A model generated the notes under the pieces. The model was not told the origin of the DNA and searched no databases. It saw only the letters and a program-made list of their open reading frames with translations. Shown here piece by piece: positions 38,122 to 47,243 of a stretch of DNA of 64,000 nt. The position numbers and the translations under genes are program-made. How positions within the stretch are numbered: position 1 is the first letter of the stretch; the number at the start of each line of letters is the position of its first letter. Origin of the DNA: Paracoccus sphaerophysae (lineage in GTDB: Bacteria; Pseudomonadota; Alphaproteobacteria; Rhodobacterales; Rhodobacteraceae); assembly GCF_000763805.1 (NCBI RefSeq), contig NZ_JRKS01000001.1, positions 1 to 64,000 on the forward strand. Direction: 5' to 3'.

Positions 38122-38349
38122 GGGAGTTGTGGGTACAGCAGATTTTGGGCCGCTCCCTCCGCCGCCGCGCACGCTCGACCCCGCGGATACCGGCAGTCGA
38201 ATTGTCGGGTGCGGTCGGTGACGCGGAGGAGGCGGATGCGCAGCCTGAACTGCAGGCGCGGATGCAGCGCATCGCGGCGGACCATGACGACCTGTCGGCG
38301 CAGTAGCGGGCCGGCAAGGACGGGAACGGCCTGCCGCCGGCCTTGAGCC
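38122..38349. other. Spacer without a clear gene
   Basis: A 63-codon plus-strand frame (38115-38306) ends with a charged helix-like AARMQRI-type tail, but it has no recognised domain and starts inside the hemP promoter. I see nothing else. Confidence 0.4.
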
Positions 38350-38763
38350 TCAGTCCTTCCAGTCGATGGTGAGCTGGGTCTGGGTAACGACCGCCGCGGG
38401 CTTGCCGTCGGGGCGGGTGATCGTCGTCTGCCACACCATCGTCGTGCGCCCCTTGTGCAGCGGCACGGCCCGCGCCGTCGCGGTGTCGCCGATGCGGATC
38501 GGGCGCAGGAAGTTCGTCTTGCTCTCGATCGTGGTCGTGGTCTTGCCGGGGGGCAGGTTGATCATCGTCGCCGTGCCGCCGAGGTTGTCGGCCAGCGCCA
38601 TGATCGCGCCGCCGTGCATCACCCCGTTGCGGTTGGCGAGATCGGGCGTCACTGCCATCTCGGCCACCACCTCGTCGGGGGCGACCGAGACCAGCCGGAA
38701 CCCCAGCAGCCGCGCGAAGGCGGGCTGGTCGAAGGCGATGCGTTCCTGTTCCTCACGCTCCAC
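38350..38763 (-). CDS. PaaI-type hotdog thioesterase
   Basis: This 137-residue hotdog-fold protein contains NRNGVMHGGAIMALADNLGG (the HGG catalytic loop), TIESKTNFLRPIRIGDTATA and RTTMVWQTTITRPDGK, diagnostic for PaaI/YigI-type acyl-CoA thioesterases. The acyl substrate is not assigned. It stands alone on the minus strand. Confidence 0.9.
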   Translation of the reverse strand: MEREEQERIAFDQPAFARLLGFRLVSVAPDEVVAEMAVTPDLANRNGVMHGGAIMALADNLGGTATMINLPPGKTTTTIESKTNFLRPIRIGDTATARAVPLHKGRTTMVWQTTITRPDGKPAAVVTQTQLTIDWKD

Positions 38764-38822
38764 GGGCGGTCCTTTCTGCGAAGGGGCGGGGCGGCGAAGG
38801 TGCCGCCCCGCCCCGCCTGGCG

Positions 38823-39965
38823 TCAGTTCTTGGGTGCCTCGGCTGCGGGCGCCTCGGCTGGCGCTGCCGGCGCCTGGGCCGCCGACGCGGCCTGCCCCGA
38901 GGTCACGAAGTCATAGGGCAGCTCGGCCACCCGCAGCCATTGCTGCTGCTTTTGCCAATAGGCCGACCAGTTGTCATAGATCTTGCGGAAGCCCTCGTTC
39001 GAGGCGGCGAATTCCTCATAGACCTTGCGCGACTCGGCAAAGGCCGCGGCCAGCACGTCGTCGGGGAAGGCGTGCAGCTGCGCGCCGGACCCGACCAGCC
39101 GCATCAGCGCATCCGGGTTGCCGTTGTCGTATTTGGCGATGCAGTGGCTCATCGCCTCGGAACACGCAGCCTCCAGCGCCGCCTGATAATGCTTGGGCAG
39201 CCCATTCCACTTGTCGAGGTTGACGTACAGCCCCACGTTCGCCGTGCCTTCCCACCAGCCGGGGTAGTAGTAATGCTGCGCGACCTTCTGGAAGCCCAGC
39301 TTCTCGTCGTCGAACGGCCCCGAGAATTCCGCCGCGTCGATGGTCCCGCGTTCCAGCGCCGCATAGATGTCGCCGCCGGCGATCTGCTGGGGCACGACGC
39401 CCAGCCGCTGCAGGATCGTCCCGCCCAGCCCCGCGATCCGCAGCTTGAGGCCCTTGAGATCCTCGAGCGAGGTGATCTCCTTGCGATACCAGCCACCCAT
39501 CTGGGCCCCGGTATTGCCCGACGGGATCGACCACAGGTTCGACTTGGCCATGAACTCGTTCACCAGCTCGCGCCCGCCGCCGTAATACAGCCAGGCGATG
39601 GTCTGGCGGGTGTTCAGCCCGAACGGCAGCGAGGTGTCGAAGGCCCAGGTCGGGTCGGCGCCGATCTTGAAGCTGCCCAGCGAATGGGCGCATTCCACGG
39701 TGCCGTCGCTGACCGCGTCGATGGCCTGCAGGCCGGGCACGATCTCGCCGGCGGCGAAGGGCTGGATCTGGAAGCCGCCATCGGTCATCTCGGAAATCCG
39801 GCGTGAGACCTGTTCGGAAATGCCGTAGAGCGTCTCGAGGCTTTTCGGATAGCTCGAGGTCAGCCGCCAGCTGACCTGCGGGGCGGCCTGCGCGATGGCC
39901 GGGGCGGCCAGCATCGAGGCGGCGCTGCCCATCGCGGCGGTGGACAGGAAGACGCGGCGTTTCAT
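38823..39965 (-). CDS. TRAP transporter solute-binding protein (DctP family)
   Basis: This 380-residue periplasmic receptor has a Tat/Sec-like leader (MKRRVFLSTAAMGSAASMLA). The DctP core runs through WRLTSSYPKSLETLYGISEQ, IAWLYYGGGRELVNEF, GGWYRKEITSLEDLKGLKLR and YHAALEAACSEAMSH-like segments. The last 25 residues are Ala/Pro/Glu-rich and unlike the family. No dctQ or dctM gene is adjacent, so it must work with a transporter encoded elsewhere. Relatives bind 2-oxo acids or dicarboxylates. Confidence 0.92.
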   Translation of the reverse strand: MKRRVFLSTAAMGSAASMLAAPAIAQAAPQVSWRLTSSYPKSLETLYGISEQVSRRISEMTDGGFQIQPFAAGEIVPGLQAIDAVSDGTVECAHSLGSFKIGADPTWAFDTSLPFGLNTRQTIAWLYYGGGRELVNEFMAKSNLWSIPSGNTGAQMGGWYRKEITSLEDLKGLKLRIAGLGGTILQRLGVVPQQIAGGDIYAALERGTIDAAEFSGPFDDEKLGFQKVAQHYYYPGWWEGTANVGLYVNLDKWNGLPKHYQAALEAACSEAMSHCIAKYDNGNPDALMRLVGSGAQLHAFPDDVLAAAFAESRKVYEEFAASNEGFRKIYDNWSAYWQKQQQWLRVAELPYDFVTSGQAASAAQAPAAPAEAPAAEAPKN

Positions 39966-40052
39966 GGATCGCTCCTTGCGTGACGGCGCGGGGGGCGCCG
40001 AAGGAAAAGGGGCGGCCAGCGCGGCCGCCCGTCCTGGATCATCGGGCGCGGA

Positions 40053-41102
40053 TCAGAACCCGGCCTTGATCTTTTCGAACTCGGCCAGCTGCTTTTCGCG
40101 CTGCGCCGGGTCGTTGGGGGTCTGCGCCAGGATCGGCCCGCCGGCGTCGCCCAGGCCGTTCTTGACGCGGGGGTCGTCGGCGACCGTCGCCAGACCCTTG
40201 GTGTTGGTCGAGCCGTAGCCGATCGTGTCCAGCAGCCCCTTGGCCGAGGACGGGTCCAGCCAAGCGTTGATGAAGTCGTAGGCCTTGTCCTCGTTGCCCG
40301 GCCCGTCTTTCAGGTTGATGAAGCCGCAGAAGAAGGTCGACGACCCTTCCTTGGCCGCGCGCTGATAGCCGACCGGGTAGTTTTCCTTGGCCAGCAGCGC
40401 GAGCACGTCGTTCCACGACCAGGCCACGTCGACCGCGCCCGACGCCATCAGCTGCGCCTCGTCGGCGGGGTCCGCCCAATAGGCGTTGACGTTCTTGTGG
40501 GCCTCGCGCAGCCAGTCGGCGGCCTTCTGGAACTGTTCGTCGGTGACCTTGGTCCAGTCGGTCACGCCTGTGGCCAGATAGGCCAGCGCCCAGACGTCAT
40601 CGGCGGAATCGGGCAGCGTCGTGCGGCCCTGGTAGGCCGGGTTCACGAAGACCTGCAGGGTGGACACGTCCTCGGCCGGCACCTTTTCGGTGTTATAGGC
40701 GATGGCGGTCGATCCGAAGTCGGTCGGGATGTACCACAGGCCTTTGTCGTCCTTGAACACCGGCGAGTTCAGGAACTTGGGGTCGATGTCGGCCACGGCG
40801 GGGATGCGGGCGGCATCCCACGGCTCGATCAGCCCGGCATCGCGGTATTTCGACACCATCTGGCTGCAGGGATGGGCGATGTCGGCCTTGAAGCCCGAGG
40901 CGAGCTTTTGATACGCCTCGTCGTCGTCGCCGTAGAAGGCAAAGGTCGGGCTGTCGCCGTGCTTGTCGATATAGCCCTGGAAGATCGACGGTTCCTCGAA
41001 CCCCGCCCAGTCGAAGACGGTCAGTTCCTTATCGGCGGCAAACGCCGCCGGGGTGATGGCGGACAGCGCAAGCGCGATCGCGGTCGAGCGGATGAGGGTC
41101 AA
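40053..41102 (-). CDS. Polyamine-type ABC solute-binding protein
   Basis: This 349-residue periplasmic protein of the PotD/PotF class starts with a TTG at 41102, eight bases after GGAGGA. A signal peptide (LIRSTAIALALSAITPAAFA) is followed by KELTVFDWAGFEEPSIFQGY, KADIAHPCSQMVSKYRDAGL and WYIPTDFGSTAIAYNTEKV. The ligand may be spermidine, putrescine or a related cation. Neither permease nor ATPase genes flank it; the neighbours are a nucleosidase gene (divergent) and the TRAP receptor. Confidence 0.92.
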   Translation of the reverse strand: MTLIRSTAIALALSAITPAAFAADKELTVFDWAGFEEPSIFQGYIDKHGDSPTFAFYGDDDEAYQKLASGFKADIAHPCSQMVSKYRDAGLIEPWDAARIPAVADIDPKFLNSPVFKDDKGLWYIPTDFGSTAIAYNTEKVPAEDVSTLQVFVNPAYQGRTTLPDSADDVWALAYLATGVTDWTKVTDEQFQKAADWLREAHKNVNAYWADPADEAQLMASGAVDVAWSWNDVLALLAKENYPVGYQRAAKEGSSTFFCGFINLKDGPGNEDKAYDFINAWLDPSSAKGLLDTIGYGSTNTKGLATVADDPRVKNGLGDAGGPILAQTPNDPAQREKQLAEFEKIKAGF

Positions 41103-41280
41103 GGCAGGGTTCCTCCGGTGTTGGTGCTTTGGCCGGACGCTAGCGGCGGCGGCGGCGCGGGGCAAGCGGCGATGCCGCGAGCGGGGCGTGAACGGGCGCG
41201 GCTGGCGCAACCTTGGGCAAGGCTTGCGCCCGGGCGCCCGGCTGGTGCAGATGGCCCGCCAGCAGAAGGAGCCGGGACCG

Positions 41281-41919
41281 ATGCAGACGCTGCCTCACAT
41301 CGACCGGATCGCGGGCCTCGCGGTGCTGTTCGTCATGGCGGTGCCCGCCGAATACGGCCCCGCGCTGCAGGGCCGCATCACGCCGCTGATGACCGGGGTA
41401 GGGCCGGTCGAGGCGGCGCTGGCGACCGGCGCCGCGTTGGCACGGCTGGCGGCGGCGGATGCGCTGCCGGACCTGGTGATCTGCCTCGGCAGTGCCGGGG
41501 CGCGGCACCTGGAACAGACGGCGGTCTACCAGGCGAGCCGGGTGGCCTATCGCGACATGGACGCCTCGGCGCTGGGGTTTCCGCGCGGGGTGACGCCGCT
41601 GTCGAACCTGCCGCCGGAACTGCCCTTGCTGCAGGTGCCCGGCCTGCCGGCGGCCCGGCTGGCGACGGGGGCCTCGGTGGTGTCGGGCGCGGGCTATGAC
41701 GCCATCGACGCCGACATGGTGGACATGGAAACCTATGCCGTGGCCCGGGCCTGCATGGCGCACGGCGTGCCACTGATCGGGCTGCGCGGAATTTCCGACG
41801 GCGAGGCGCCGCTGGGCGGGATGCTGGACTGGACGCGCTATCTGGACGTCATCGACGACCGCCTGGCCGCGGCGCTGGACGTGGTCGAGGCGGAACTCGC
41901 CCGCGGCCTGCTGGGCTGA
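41281..41919 (+). CDS. MTA/SAH nucleosidase-like protein
   Basis: This 212-residue protein of the purine/uridine phosphorylase fold has VLFVMAVPAEYGPALQGRIT, TGVGPVEAALATGAALARL, LVICLGSAGARHLEQTAVYQ, and the nucleoside-binding ADMVDMETYAVARACMAHGV with GLRGISDGEAP. These match 5'-methylthioadenosine/S-adenosylhomocysteine nucleosidases (catalytic Asp in ISDGE). It is shorter than typical MtnN by about 20 residues. A purine-rich site (GAAGGAG) precedes the ATG. Confidence 0.85.
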   Translation: MQTLPHIDRIAGLAVLFVMAVPAEYGPALQGRITPLMTGVGPVEAALATGAALARLAAADALPDLVICLGSAGARHLEQTAVYQASRVAYRDMDASALGFPRGVTPLSNLPPELPLLQVPGLPAARLATGASVVSGAGYDAIDADMVDMETYAVARACMAHGVPLIGLRGISDGEAPLGGMLDWTRYLDVIDDRLAAALDVVEAELARGLLG

Positions 41920-41923
41920 CCGC

Positions 41924-42919
41924 TCAGTCCTCCAGCGTCTGGCCGTCGCTCTTGCGCAGGTCGTTGTGGATGGCCACCGCGGCCCGCGCCCCGGTCCCCA
42001 TCGCCACGCTGATCTGGTCGAGCCCCTGCACGGCGTCCCCGGCCGCATAGATACCCTCGACGGTGGTGCGCTGATGCTCGTCGGTGACGAAGCACTGGTC
42101 GCCCACCAGGTCGGTGCCGACCCCCAGCCCCAGATCGCTGCGGGTATGCGACCCCAGCCCCACATACAGCGTGTCGAGCGTCACCTGCCCGCCATCGGCC
42201 AGCGTCAGGACCACGGTCTCGTCGGGGAAATCAAAGCCCGACACGGCCGCGGGAATGACGGTGACGCCGGCAATGTCGGCCTCGGTCTGTTCGTCCTCGG
42301 TCAGGGTCTCGCCGGTCAGCGAGATCAGGGTGACGTCGGGGCTATAGCTGCGCAGGAACAGCGCCTCGGCAAGCCCGTGGCGGTCGCCGCCCAGCACGCC
42401 GATGCGCTTGCCGATCTGCTCGAAGGCGTCGCAGATCGGGCAATAGCGCAGCAGCCCGCGCCGGACCGCGTCGTCATGGATATCCTCGGGCAGGGGCGGG
42501 CGGTGGTTCACCACGCCGGTGGCGAGCAGCACGGTGCGGGCGCGCAGCGGCCCCGCCTCGGTTTCGGCGACGAAGGATTTCCCCTTCCGCGACAGGCCGG
42601 TGACCTCGCCGTTGCGCAGCACGGCGCCGTATTGCTCGGCCTGCCGGGCCATGTTGCCCAGCAACTCGATGCCGACCACGCCCTGCGGGAAACCCGCGTG
42701 GTTGTGGCTGCGCGGGATCATCCGCAGCCGCCCGTCACCCTTGTCGACCACCACAACCCGGCGCCGGAACCGGGCGAGATAGATCGCCGCCGTCAGCCCG
42801 GCCGCGCCGCCGCCCACGATCACGCAGTCCAGCGGGCGGTCAGCCTCGGGTTCGACGGGCGCGCGCGCCTCGGCTCGGGTCTCTGGCCAGTGGTCTTCGT
42901 GATCGGCAGGCAGGGTCAT
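41924..42919 (-). CDS. Thioredoxin reductase-like FAD oxidoreductase
   Basis: This 331-residue flavoprotein has the FAD loop [20 protein letters not shown] near residue 34, a CPIC redox pair inside [14 protein letters not shown], the NAD(P) loop [15 protein letters not shown], and the C-terminal FAD segment [19 protein letters not shown]. Overall it is TrxR-like, but the usual CATC is replaced by CPIC. That variant is found in a group of bacterial reductases whose partner is not defined. The first 25 residues are acidic and variable. Confidence 0.88.
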   Translation of the reverse strand: MTLPADHEDHWPETRAEARAPVEPEADRPLDCVIVGGGAAGLTAAIYLARFRRRVVVVDKGDGRLRMIPRSHNHAGFPQGVVGIELLGNMARQAEQYGAVLRNGEVTGLSRKGKSFVAETEAGPLRARTVLLATGVVNHRPPLPEDIHDDAVRRGLLRYCPICDAFEQIGKRIGVLGGDRHGLAEALFLRSYSPDVTLISLTGETLTEDEQTEADIAGVTVIPAAVSGFDFPDETVVLTLADGGQVTLDTLYVGLGSHTRSDLGLGVGTDLVGDQCFVTDEHQRTTVEGIYAAGDAVQGLDQISVAMGTGARAAVAIHNDLRKSDGQTLED

Positions 42920-42949
42920 CGGTGGGTTCCATGCGACGGCCCCGTGCCG

Positions 42950-43696
42950 TCATCTCATCCGCAACGCGCCGTCGATGCGGATCGTTTCGCCGTTCAGATA
43001 GGCATTTTCGACGATGAACGCTGCCAGCCGCGCGTATTCCTGCGGATCGCCGAGCCGCCTGGGGTTCGTCACCTCGGCGGCGAGGCTGTCCTGGACCTCG
43101 GCCGGCAGCCCGCGCAGCATCGGGGTGCCGAAGATGCCGGGGGCGATGGCGCAGACCCGGATCGCGCTGCGGGCCAGGTCGCGAGCGATGGGCAGCGTCA
43201 TCCCGGCGATTCCGGCCTTGGACGCGGCATAGGCCGCCTGTCCAGCCTGGCCGTCGAAGGCCGCGATCGAGGCGGTGTTGACGATCACGCCGTTATCCTC
43301 GGCCCGGCCGTTGCGGGCCATCTCGGCGGCGGCGAGGCGGAGGACGTTGAAGCTGCCGATCAGGTTGACCTCGATGGTGCGGCGAAAGCCGTCCAGCCGG
43401 TGCGGCCCCTCGCGGCCCAGGGTCTTTTCGCCGATCACGATGCCCGCGCAGTTCACGCAGACGTCGATCCCGCCCATCCGGTCCACCGCCAGCCCGATGG
43501 CGGCCGCAACCGAGTCCTCGTCGGTCACGTCGGTCCGGGCGAAATGCGCGCCGATCCGGTCGGCGAAATCCGCGCCGGAGGCCTCGCGGTCCAGGATGGT
43601 GACCCGGGCGCCGCGGTCGCGGAAATGCTGCGCAGTCGCCGCGCCAAGCCCCGAGGCACCGCCGGTGACGATGGCGCGGGCAGTGGACAGGTCCAT
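42950..43696 (-). CDS. Short-chain dehydrogenase (HSD10-like)
   Basis: This 248-residue SDR has the cofactor loop IVTGGASGLGAATAQHFRDR, NCAGI, the catalytic Ser in NTASIAAFDG and YAASK. The ending IRVCAIAPGIFGTPMLRGLP resembles 3-hydroxy-2-methylbutyryl-CoA/3-hydroxyacyl-CoA dehydrogenases (17-beta-HSD10 type). These act in isoleucine or fatty acid breakdown; the substrate here is inferred only. Asp after the second strand (TILDRE) predicts NAD+. Confidence 0.9.
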   Translation of the reverse strand: MDLSTARAIVTGGASGLGAATAQHFRDRGARVTILDREASGADFADRIGAHFARTDVTDEDSVAAAIGLAVDRMGGIDVCVNCAGIVIGEKTLGREGPHRLDGFRRTIEVNLIGSFNVLRLAAAEMARNGRAEDNGVIVNTASIAAFDGQAGQAAYAASKAGIAGMTLPIARDLARSAIRVCAIAPGIFGTPMLRGLPAEVQDSLAAEVTNPRRLGDPQEYARLAAFIVENAYLNGETIRIDGALRMR

Positions 43697-43721
43697 GAGT
43701 TCCTCCGTTTCAGATGTGGGA

Positions 43722-44648
43722 TCACCAGCGTCCCGAGGCGCCGCCGCCCGAAGACGAGCCGCCGCCAAACCCCGCAGACCCGGTGCTGGTGGCGCGCACC
43801 GGCACCACGCGTTCGCGGTTCCCGTGCAGGTCGTAATAGGTGATGACCGGCAGCGGCACGATGCGGCTGTCCTGCCAGCCGCAGCTGGGGCAGATGCGGG
43901 CACGGGTCTGCATCGCGGTGCGCCAGCCGCCGCCGGGCCGATCCTCGCGCAGCGGCGTGCCGGTCGTGGTCAGGCCCTGGTGGCCGCATTGCGGGCAGCG
44001 GTTGCGCCGCCGGCGGTCCCAGCGCGACAGCCCGAACATCCCCGCGGCGGCGCCCAGGAACAGGGCGAAGGGCGGGATGCCGCGCGACTCGCGCGGCGCC
44101 GTCTCGGGCTGGCCCGCGGCATGGGGACGGGCGATGCGGTCGATGACCGCCAGCGTGCCCTCGCGCAGGCCGCGGGAATAGTCGCCCTCGCGGAACGAGG
44201 GCAGCATGACCCGGTTCATGATGTCCTGCGCCAGCAGTCCGGCCTCCGGCGGATAGGCGCGGCCAAGCTCGATCCGCGCCTCGCGGTCGTCGCGCGACAC
44301 CAGCAGCATGAAGCCGTCATTGCGCGTCGCGTCGCCCACGCCCCAGTGGTTGAACAGCCGGGTGGCAAAGCGTTCCAGCCCGTCGGTGCCGCCATAGCGG
44401 GCGCGGTCGGTGATGGTGACGACGGTGCCCTGCCCCCCGGTCTGGCCGTGCAGCGCGATCAGAGCCTCGTCCAGCGCCTGGGTGTCCGCCTGGGTCAGCA
44501 GCCCGGCGAAGTCGTTGATCGAGGTGTGCTGCCAGTCGGGAAGGGCGGCCTGGGTCGCCGCGGGCGCAGGCGCTGTCTGGGCCACGGCCGGGCCGGGGCC
44601 GGCCAGGACCGACAGCGCGAGAAGAAGCGGGATCAGGAGGCGTCGCAT
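43722..44648 (-). CDS. TPM-domain membrane protein
   Basis: This 308-residue protein has a signal peptide (LLIPLLLALSVLAGPGPAVA), a TPM domain (INDFAGLLTQADTQALDEAL to IGRAYPP-like ELGRAYPPEAGLLAQDIMN), and one membrane helix near FALFLGAAAGMFGL. A zinc-ribbon tail follows with CPQCG and CPSCG, then a GGGSSSGGGASG low-complexity end. TPM proteins have been linked to photosystem II repair and to phosphatase-like activity. The bacterial function is not known. Confidence 0.85.
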   Translation of the reverse strand: MRRLLIPLLLALSVLAGPGPAVAQTAPAPAATQAALPDWQHTSINDFAGLLTQADTQALDEALIALHGQTGGQGTVVTITDRARYGGTDGLERFATRLFNHWGVGDATRNDGFMLLVSRDDREARIELGRAYPPEAGLLAQDIMNRVMLPSFREGDYSRGLREGTLAVIDRIARPHAAGQPETAPRESRGIPPFALFLGAAAGMFGLSRWDRRRRNRCPQCGHQGLTTTGTPLREDRPGGGWRTAMQTRARICPSCGWQDSRIVPLPVITYYDLHGNRERVVPVRATSTGSAGFGGGSSSGGGASGRW

Positions 44649-44744
44649 GAAAGAGTGCCTTGCGCGATTTGGGCGGACGGTCGCCGCCCGTTAACGGCCT
44701 GTCAACCATTCCCCTGTTAACCCGCGTGAAAACGGGGGTGGAAG

Positions 44745-45377
44745 ATGCGCCTGCTCGGATATGCGCTGGCCGTGATGCTGGCCTTTACCCGCGCCGCGGC
44801 GGCGGGGGACGGCACCTGGACGCAGGTCGATGTCTGGGCCAGGGGCGTCCAGTGGGTGACCAACGTCGAACGCGGGGCGTGGGTGCTGGGCACCGCGGCC
44901 GGCAAGGATGACGGCGAATGGTGGAGCCGCGCCTCGGTCCTGCGCACCTGGCAGTTCGGCCCCGAGAAGGCGCCGTGGAAGCTGCGCGCCGGCGTCGCGG
45001 CCCGCGCCGAACAGATCCCCGCGTGGGAGATCGAGGATCACGACCTGGCGCACTGCCTGCCCGCGGACCCCGACATGTGCGGGGCGCTGGAATTCGGCGC
45101 CCGGCTGTCGGTGGATCGCTGGGCCGAATACGGGCGCTGGGGCACCTTCGTGATGGCCGACTGGATCAGCATCGACAACGCCAAGCTGGGCGTGCTGGGC
45201 CTGACCCACCTGCCCAGCGGAATCGGCGGCCAGATCTCTGTCTGGCACGAGGAAGGGGGCGCGGTGACGCCGACGATCATGCTGTCCAAGTCGCTGACCA
45301 AGCGGCTGTCGGTCCGCTTCGGCCACAAGTTCGTTGAGGACGAAACCTTTATCGGTGTCAGCTTCTCGACCTACTGA
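44745..45377 (+). CDS. Predicted outer-membrane beta-barrel protein
   Basis: This 210-residue secreted protein has a signal peptide (LLGYALAVMLAFTRAAAA). The rest alternates in the manner of beta-strands, with aromatic girdle residues (WTQVDVWARGVQWVTNV, WWSRASVLRTWQFG, MLSKSLTKRLSVRFGHKF) and a C-terminal aromatic (GVSFSTY). I do not recognise a named family. A single disulfide is possible between C57-region cysteines in HCLPADPDMCG. It is divergent from the TPM gene. Confidence 0.7.
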   Translation: MRLLGYALAVMLAFTRAAAAGDGTWTQVDVWARGVQWVTNVERGAWVLGTAAGKDDGEWWSRASVLRTWQFGPEKAPWKLRAGVAARAEQIPAWEIEDHDLAHCLPADPDMCGALEFGARLSVDRWAEYGRWGTFVMADWISIDNAKLGVLGLTHLPSGIGGQISVWHEEGGAVTPTIMLSKSLTKRLSVRFGHKFVEDETFIGVSFSTY

Positions 45378-45386
45378 CTGCAGCCC

Positions 45387-46316
45387 TCAGCGCGCCAGCA
45401 TCTCGGGGCCGCCGACGATCTGTGCGTCGATCCGGCCGACAGCATCGTGGTCCTTGCCGGAATAGTCGACGCGGCTGAGCACCGTCTGGATCGCGGCGAT
45501 CCGCGCGCGGCGCTTGTCGTCGGACCGGATCACCGTCCACGGCGCGACCGGGGTGTGGGTCAGCGACAGCGTCTCGCGGATGGCGACGGTGTATTCGTCC
45601 CACTTGGCCAGCCCCTCGACGTCGATCCAGCTGAGCTTCCATTGCTTCAGCGGGTCCTTCTCGCGGTCGAGGAAGCGCCTGAGCTGCTCGGCCCGGCCCA
45701 CGTTCAGCCACAGCTTGACGAGGATGATCCCGTCCTCGACCACCAGCTTTTCATAGTCGGGAAGCTGGCGGAAGAAATGCTGCCGCTGGTGATCGGTGGC
45801 AAAGCCGAAGACATGCTCGACGACGCCACGGTTGTACCAGCTGCGGTCGAACAGCGCGATTTCCCCGGCGGCGGGCAGCAGCGCGGTGTAGCGCTGGAAA
45901 TACCACTGGCCCGCCTCGCGCTCGGTCGGCTTGGGCAGGGCCACGATATAGGCCGACCGCGGGTTCAGGTTCTCGCGCATCACCTCGATGCTGCCGCCCT
46001 TGCCGGCAGCGTCGCGGCCCTCGAACAGCACCACCAGCCGCTTGCCGGTGGAAATCAGGTCGCGCAGCATCTTGACCAGCTCGACCTGCAGCGCCTCCAT
46101 CCGCGCCTGGTACTCGGCCTTTTCCATCTCAACGTCATAGGGATAGCTGGCATCTAGGATGTCGTTCTTGCCGGCCTTCTCTATCGCGGCGCGGATGTCC
46201 GGGGGGGCGCCGGTGCGGAAATAGTCGCTGATCTCGCCGACGAAGGGAATCTCGGGCTGGCGCGCGGGCTTCTTGCCGGCAGTCTTGTCCGATTTCCGTG
46301 CCGTGTCCTTTGCCAT
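45387..46316 (-). CDS. ppk2: Polyphosphate kinase 2
   Basis: This 309-residue PPK2 has Walker [10 protein letters not shown] (100-108), lid and Walker [10 protein letters not shown], and the signatures [20 protein letters not shown] and [16 protein letters not shown]-like ([20 protein letters not shown]). PPK2 enzymes phosphorylate nucleotides using polyphosphate. The class (ADP or AMP user) cannot be fixed by eye, though the single-domain length fits class I or II. It lies 3 bp downstream of metA on the same strand. Confidence 0.94.
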   Translation of the reverse strand: MAKDTARKSDKTAGKKPARQPEIPFVGEISDYFRTGAPPDIRAAIEKAGKNDILDASYPYDVEMEKAEYQARMEALQVELVKMLRDLISTGKRLVVLFEGRDAAGKGGSIEVMRENLNPRSAYIVALPKPTEREAGQWYFQRYTALLPAAGEIALFDRSWYNRGVVEHVFGFATDHQRQHFFRQLPDYEKLVVEDGIILVKLWLNVGRAEQLRRFLDREKDPLKQWKLSWIDVEGLAKWDEYTVAIRETLSLTHTPVAPWTVIRSDDKRRARIAAIQTVLSRVDYSGKDHDAVGRIDAQIVGGPEMLAR

Positions 46317-46319
46317 CTG

Positions 46320-47243
46320 TCAGGACCTTTCCATGTCGCGCAGGTCGAAGGGGGTGGTCTGGTAGATCTCGTTGATCCAGTTACCATAAAGCAGATGGGC
46401 GTGGCTGCGCCAACGGTTCGTGGGGGTCCGTGACGGGTCGTCGCCGGGATAATAGTTCGCCGGCACCGCGATCGGCTTTCCGGCCGCCACGTCGCGGTCG
46501 TATTCCTCTTTCAGCGTCCCGGAATCGTATTCCAGGTGGTTGAAGATATAGAGCGCCCGGCCGCGGTCCTCGACCAGGCAGGGCCCCACCTCGTCCGAGG
46601 CGAGCAGCGTCGTCAGCCCGGACCGGGCGTCGATGTCGGACTGGCGCACCTCGGTCCAGCGGCTGACCGGGATAAGCACGTCGTCGGAGAACCCGCGCAG
46701 AAAGGGCGAGGCGGGGGCCAGGTTGGTGTGGCGGAAGCAGCCGAAGGCCTTCGCCGGCAGGTCGTGCTTTGGCAGGCCGTGGCGGTGAAAGGCCAGCGCC
46801 ATCCCGCCCCAGCAGACGCCGAAGGTCGAATGGACATGGCTGTCGGCCCAGTCGAACAGCCGCCGCAGCTCGTCCCAATAGGTAACCTCGGCAAAGGGCA
46901 GATGCTCGATCGGGGCGCCGGTGACGATCAGCCCGTCGAAGCGGTCGCCCGAGGCCTCGACCTCGGCAAAGGGGCGGTAGAAGGATTCCATGTGATCCGC
47001 CGCGGTGTTGCGGCTTGCGTGATCCGACATGCGGATCAGCGACAGGTCGATCTGCAGGGGCGTGGCGCCGATCAGCCGGGCGAACTGGTTCTCGGTCTGG
47101 ATCTTCTTGGGCATCAGGTTCAGCAGCGCGATGCGCAGCGGCCGGATGTCCTGCTTGGCGGCGCGGTCCGGGGACATCACCATGACCCCTTCGCGCGACA
47201 GGATGTCGAAGGCGGGCAGGGTCGGGGGCAGGGTGATGGGCAT
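46320..47243 (-). CDS. metA: Homoserine O-acyltransferase, probably acetyl-CoA specific
   Basis: This 307-residue MetA-family enzyme starts methionine synthesis. The catalytic Cys144 is in [12 protein letters not shown], with His in [17 protein letters not shown]. At the known specificity site it has GAPIE (109-113). Glutamate there goes with acetyl-CoA use in Bacillus MetA, glycine with succinyl-CoA use in E. coli. So it is predicted to make O-acetylhomoserine despite the metA (succinyl) name. Its ATG overlaps the stop of the upstream P-loop gene by one base. Confidence 0.92.
   Translation of the reverse strand: MPITLPPTLPAFDILSREGVMVMSPDRAAKQDIRPLRIALLNLMPKKIQTENQFARLIGATPLQIDLSLIRMSDHASRNTAADHMESFYRPFAEVEASGDRFDGLIVTGAPIEHLPFAEVTYWDELRRLFDWADSHVHSTFGVCWGGMALAFHRHGLPKHDLPAKAFGCFRHTNLAPASPFLRGFSDDVLIPVSRWTEVRQSDIDARSGLTTLLASDEVGPCLVEDRGRALYIFNHLEYDSGTLKEEYDRDVAAGKPIAVPANYYPGDDPSRTPTNRWRSHAHLLYGNWINEIYQTTPFDLRDMERS

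Noticed and set aside
38115-38306. 63-codon plus-strand gene
   Set aside because: No domain, weak start context, and its 5' end lies inside the hemP promoter; noted only as part of a spacer.
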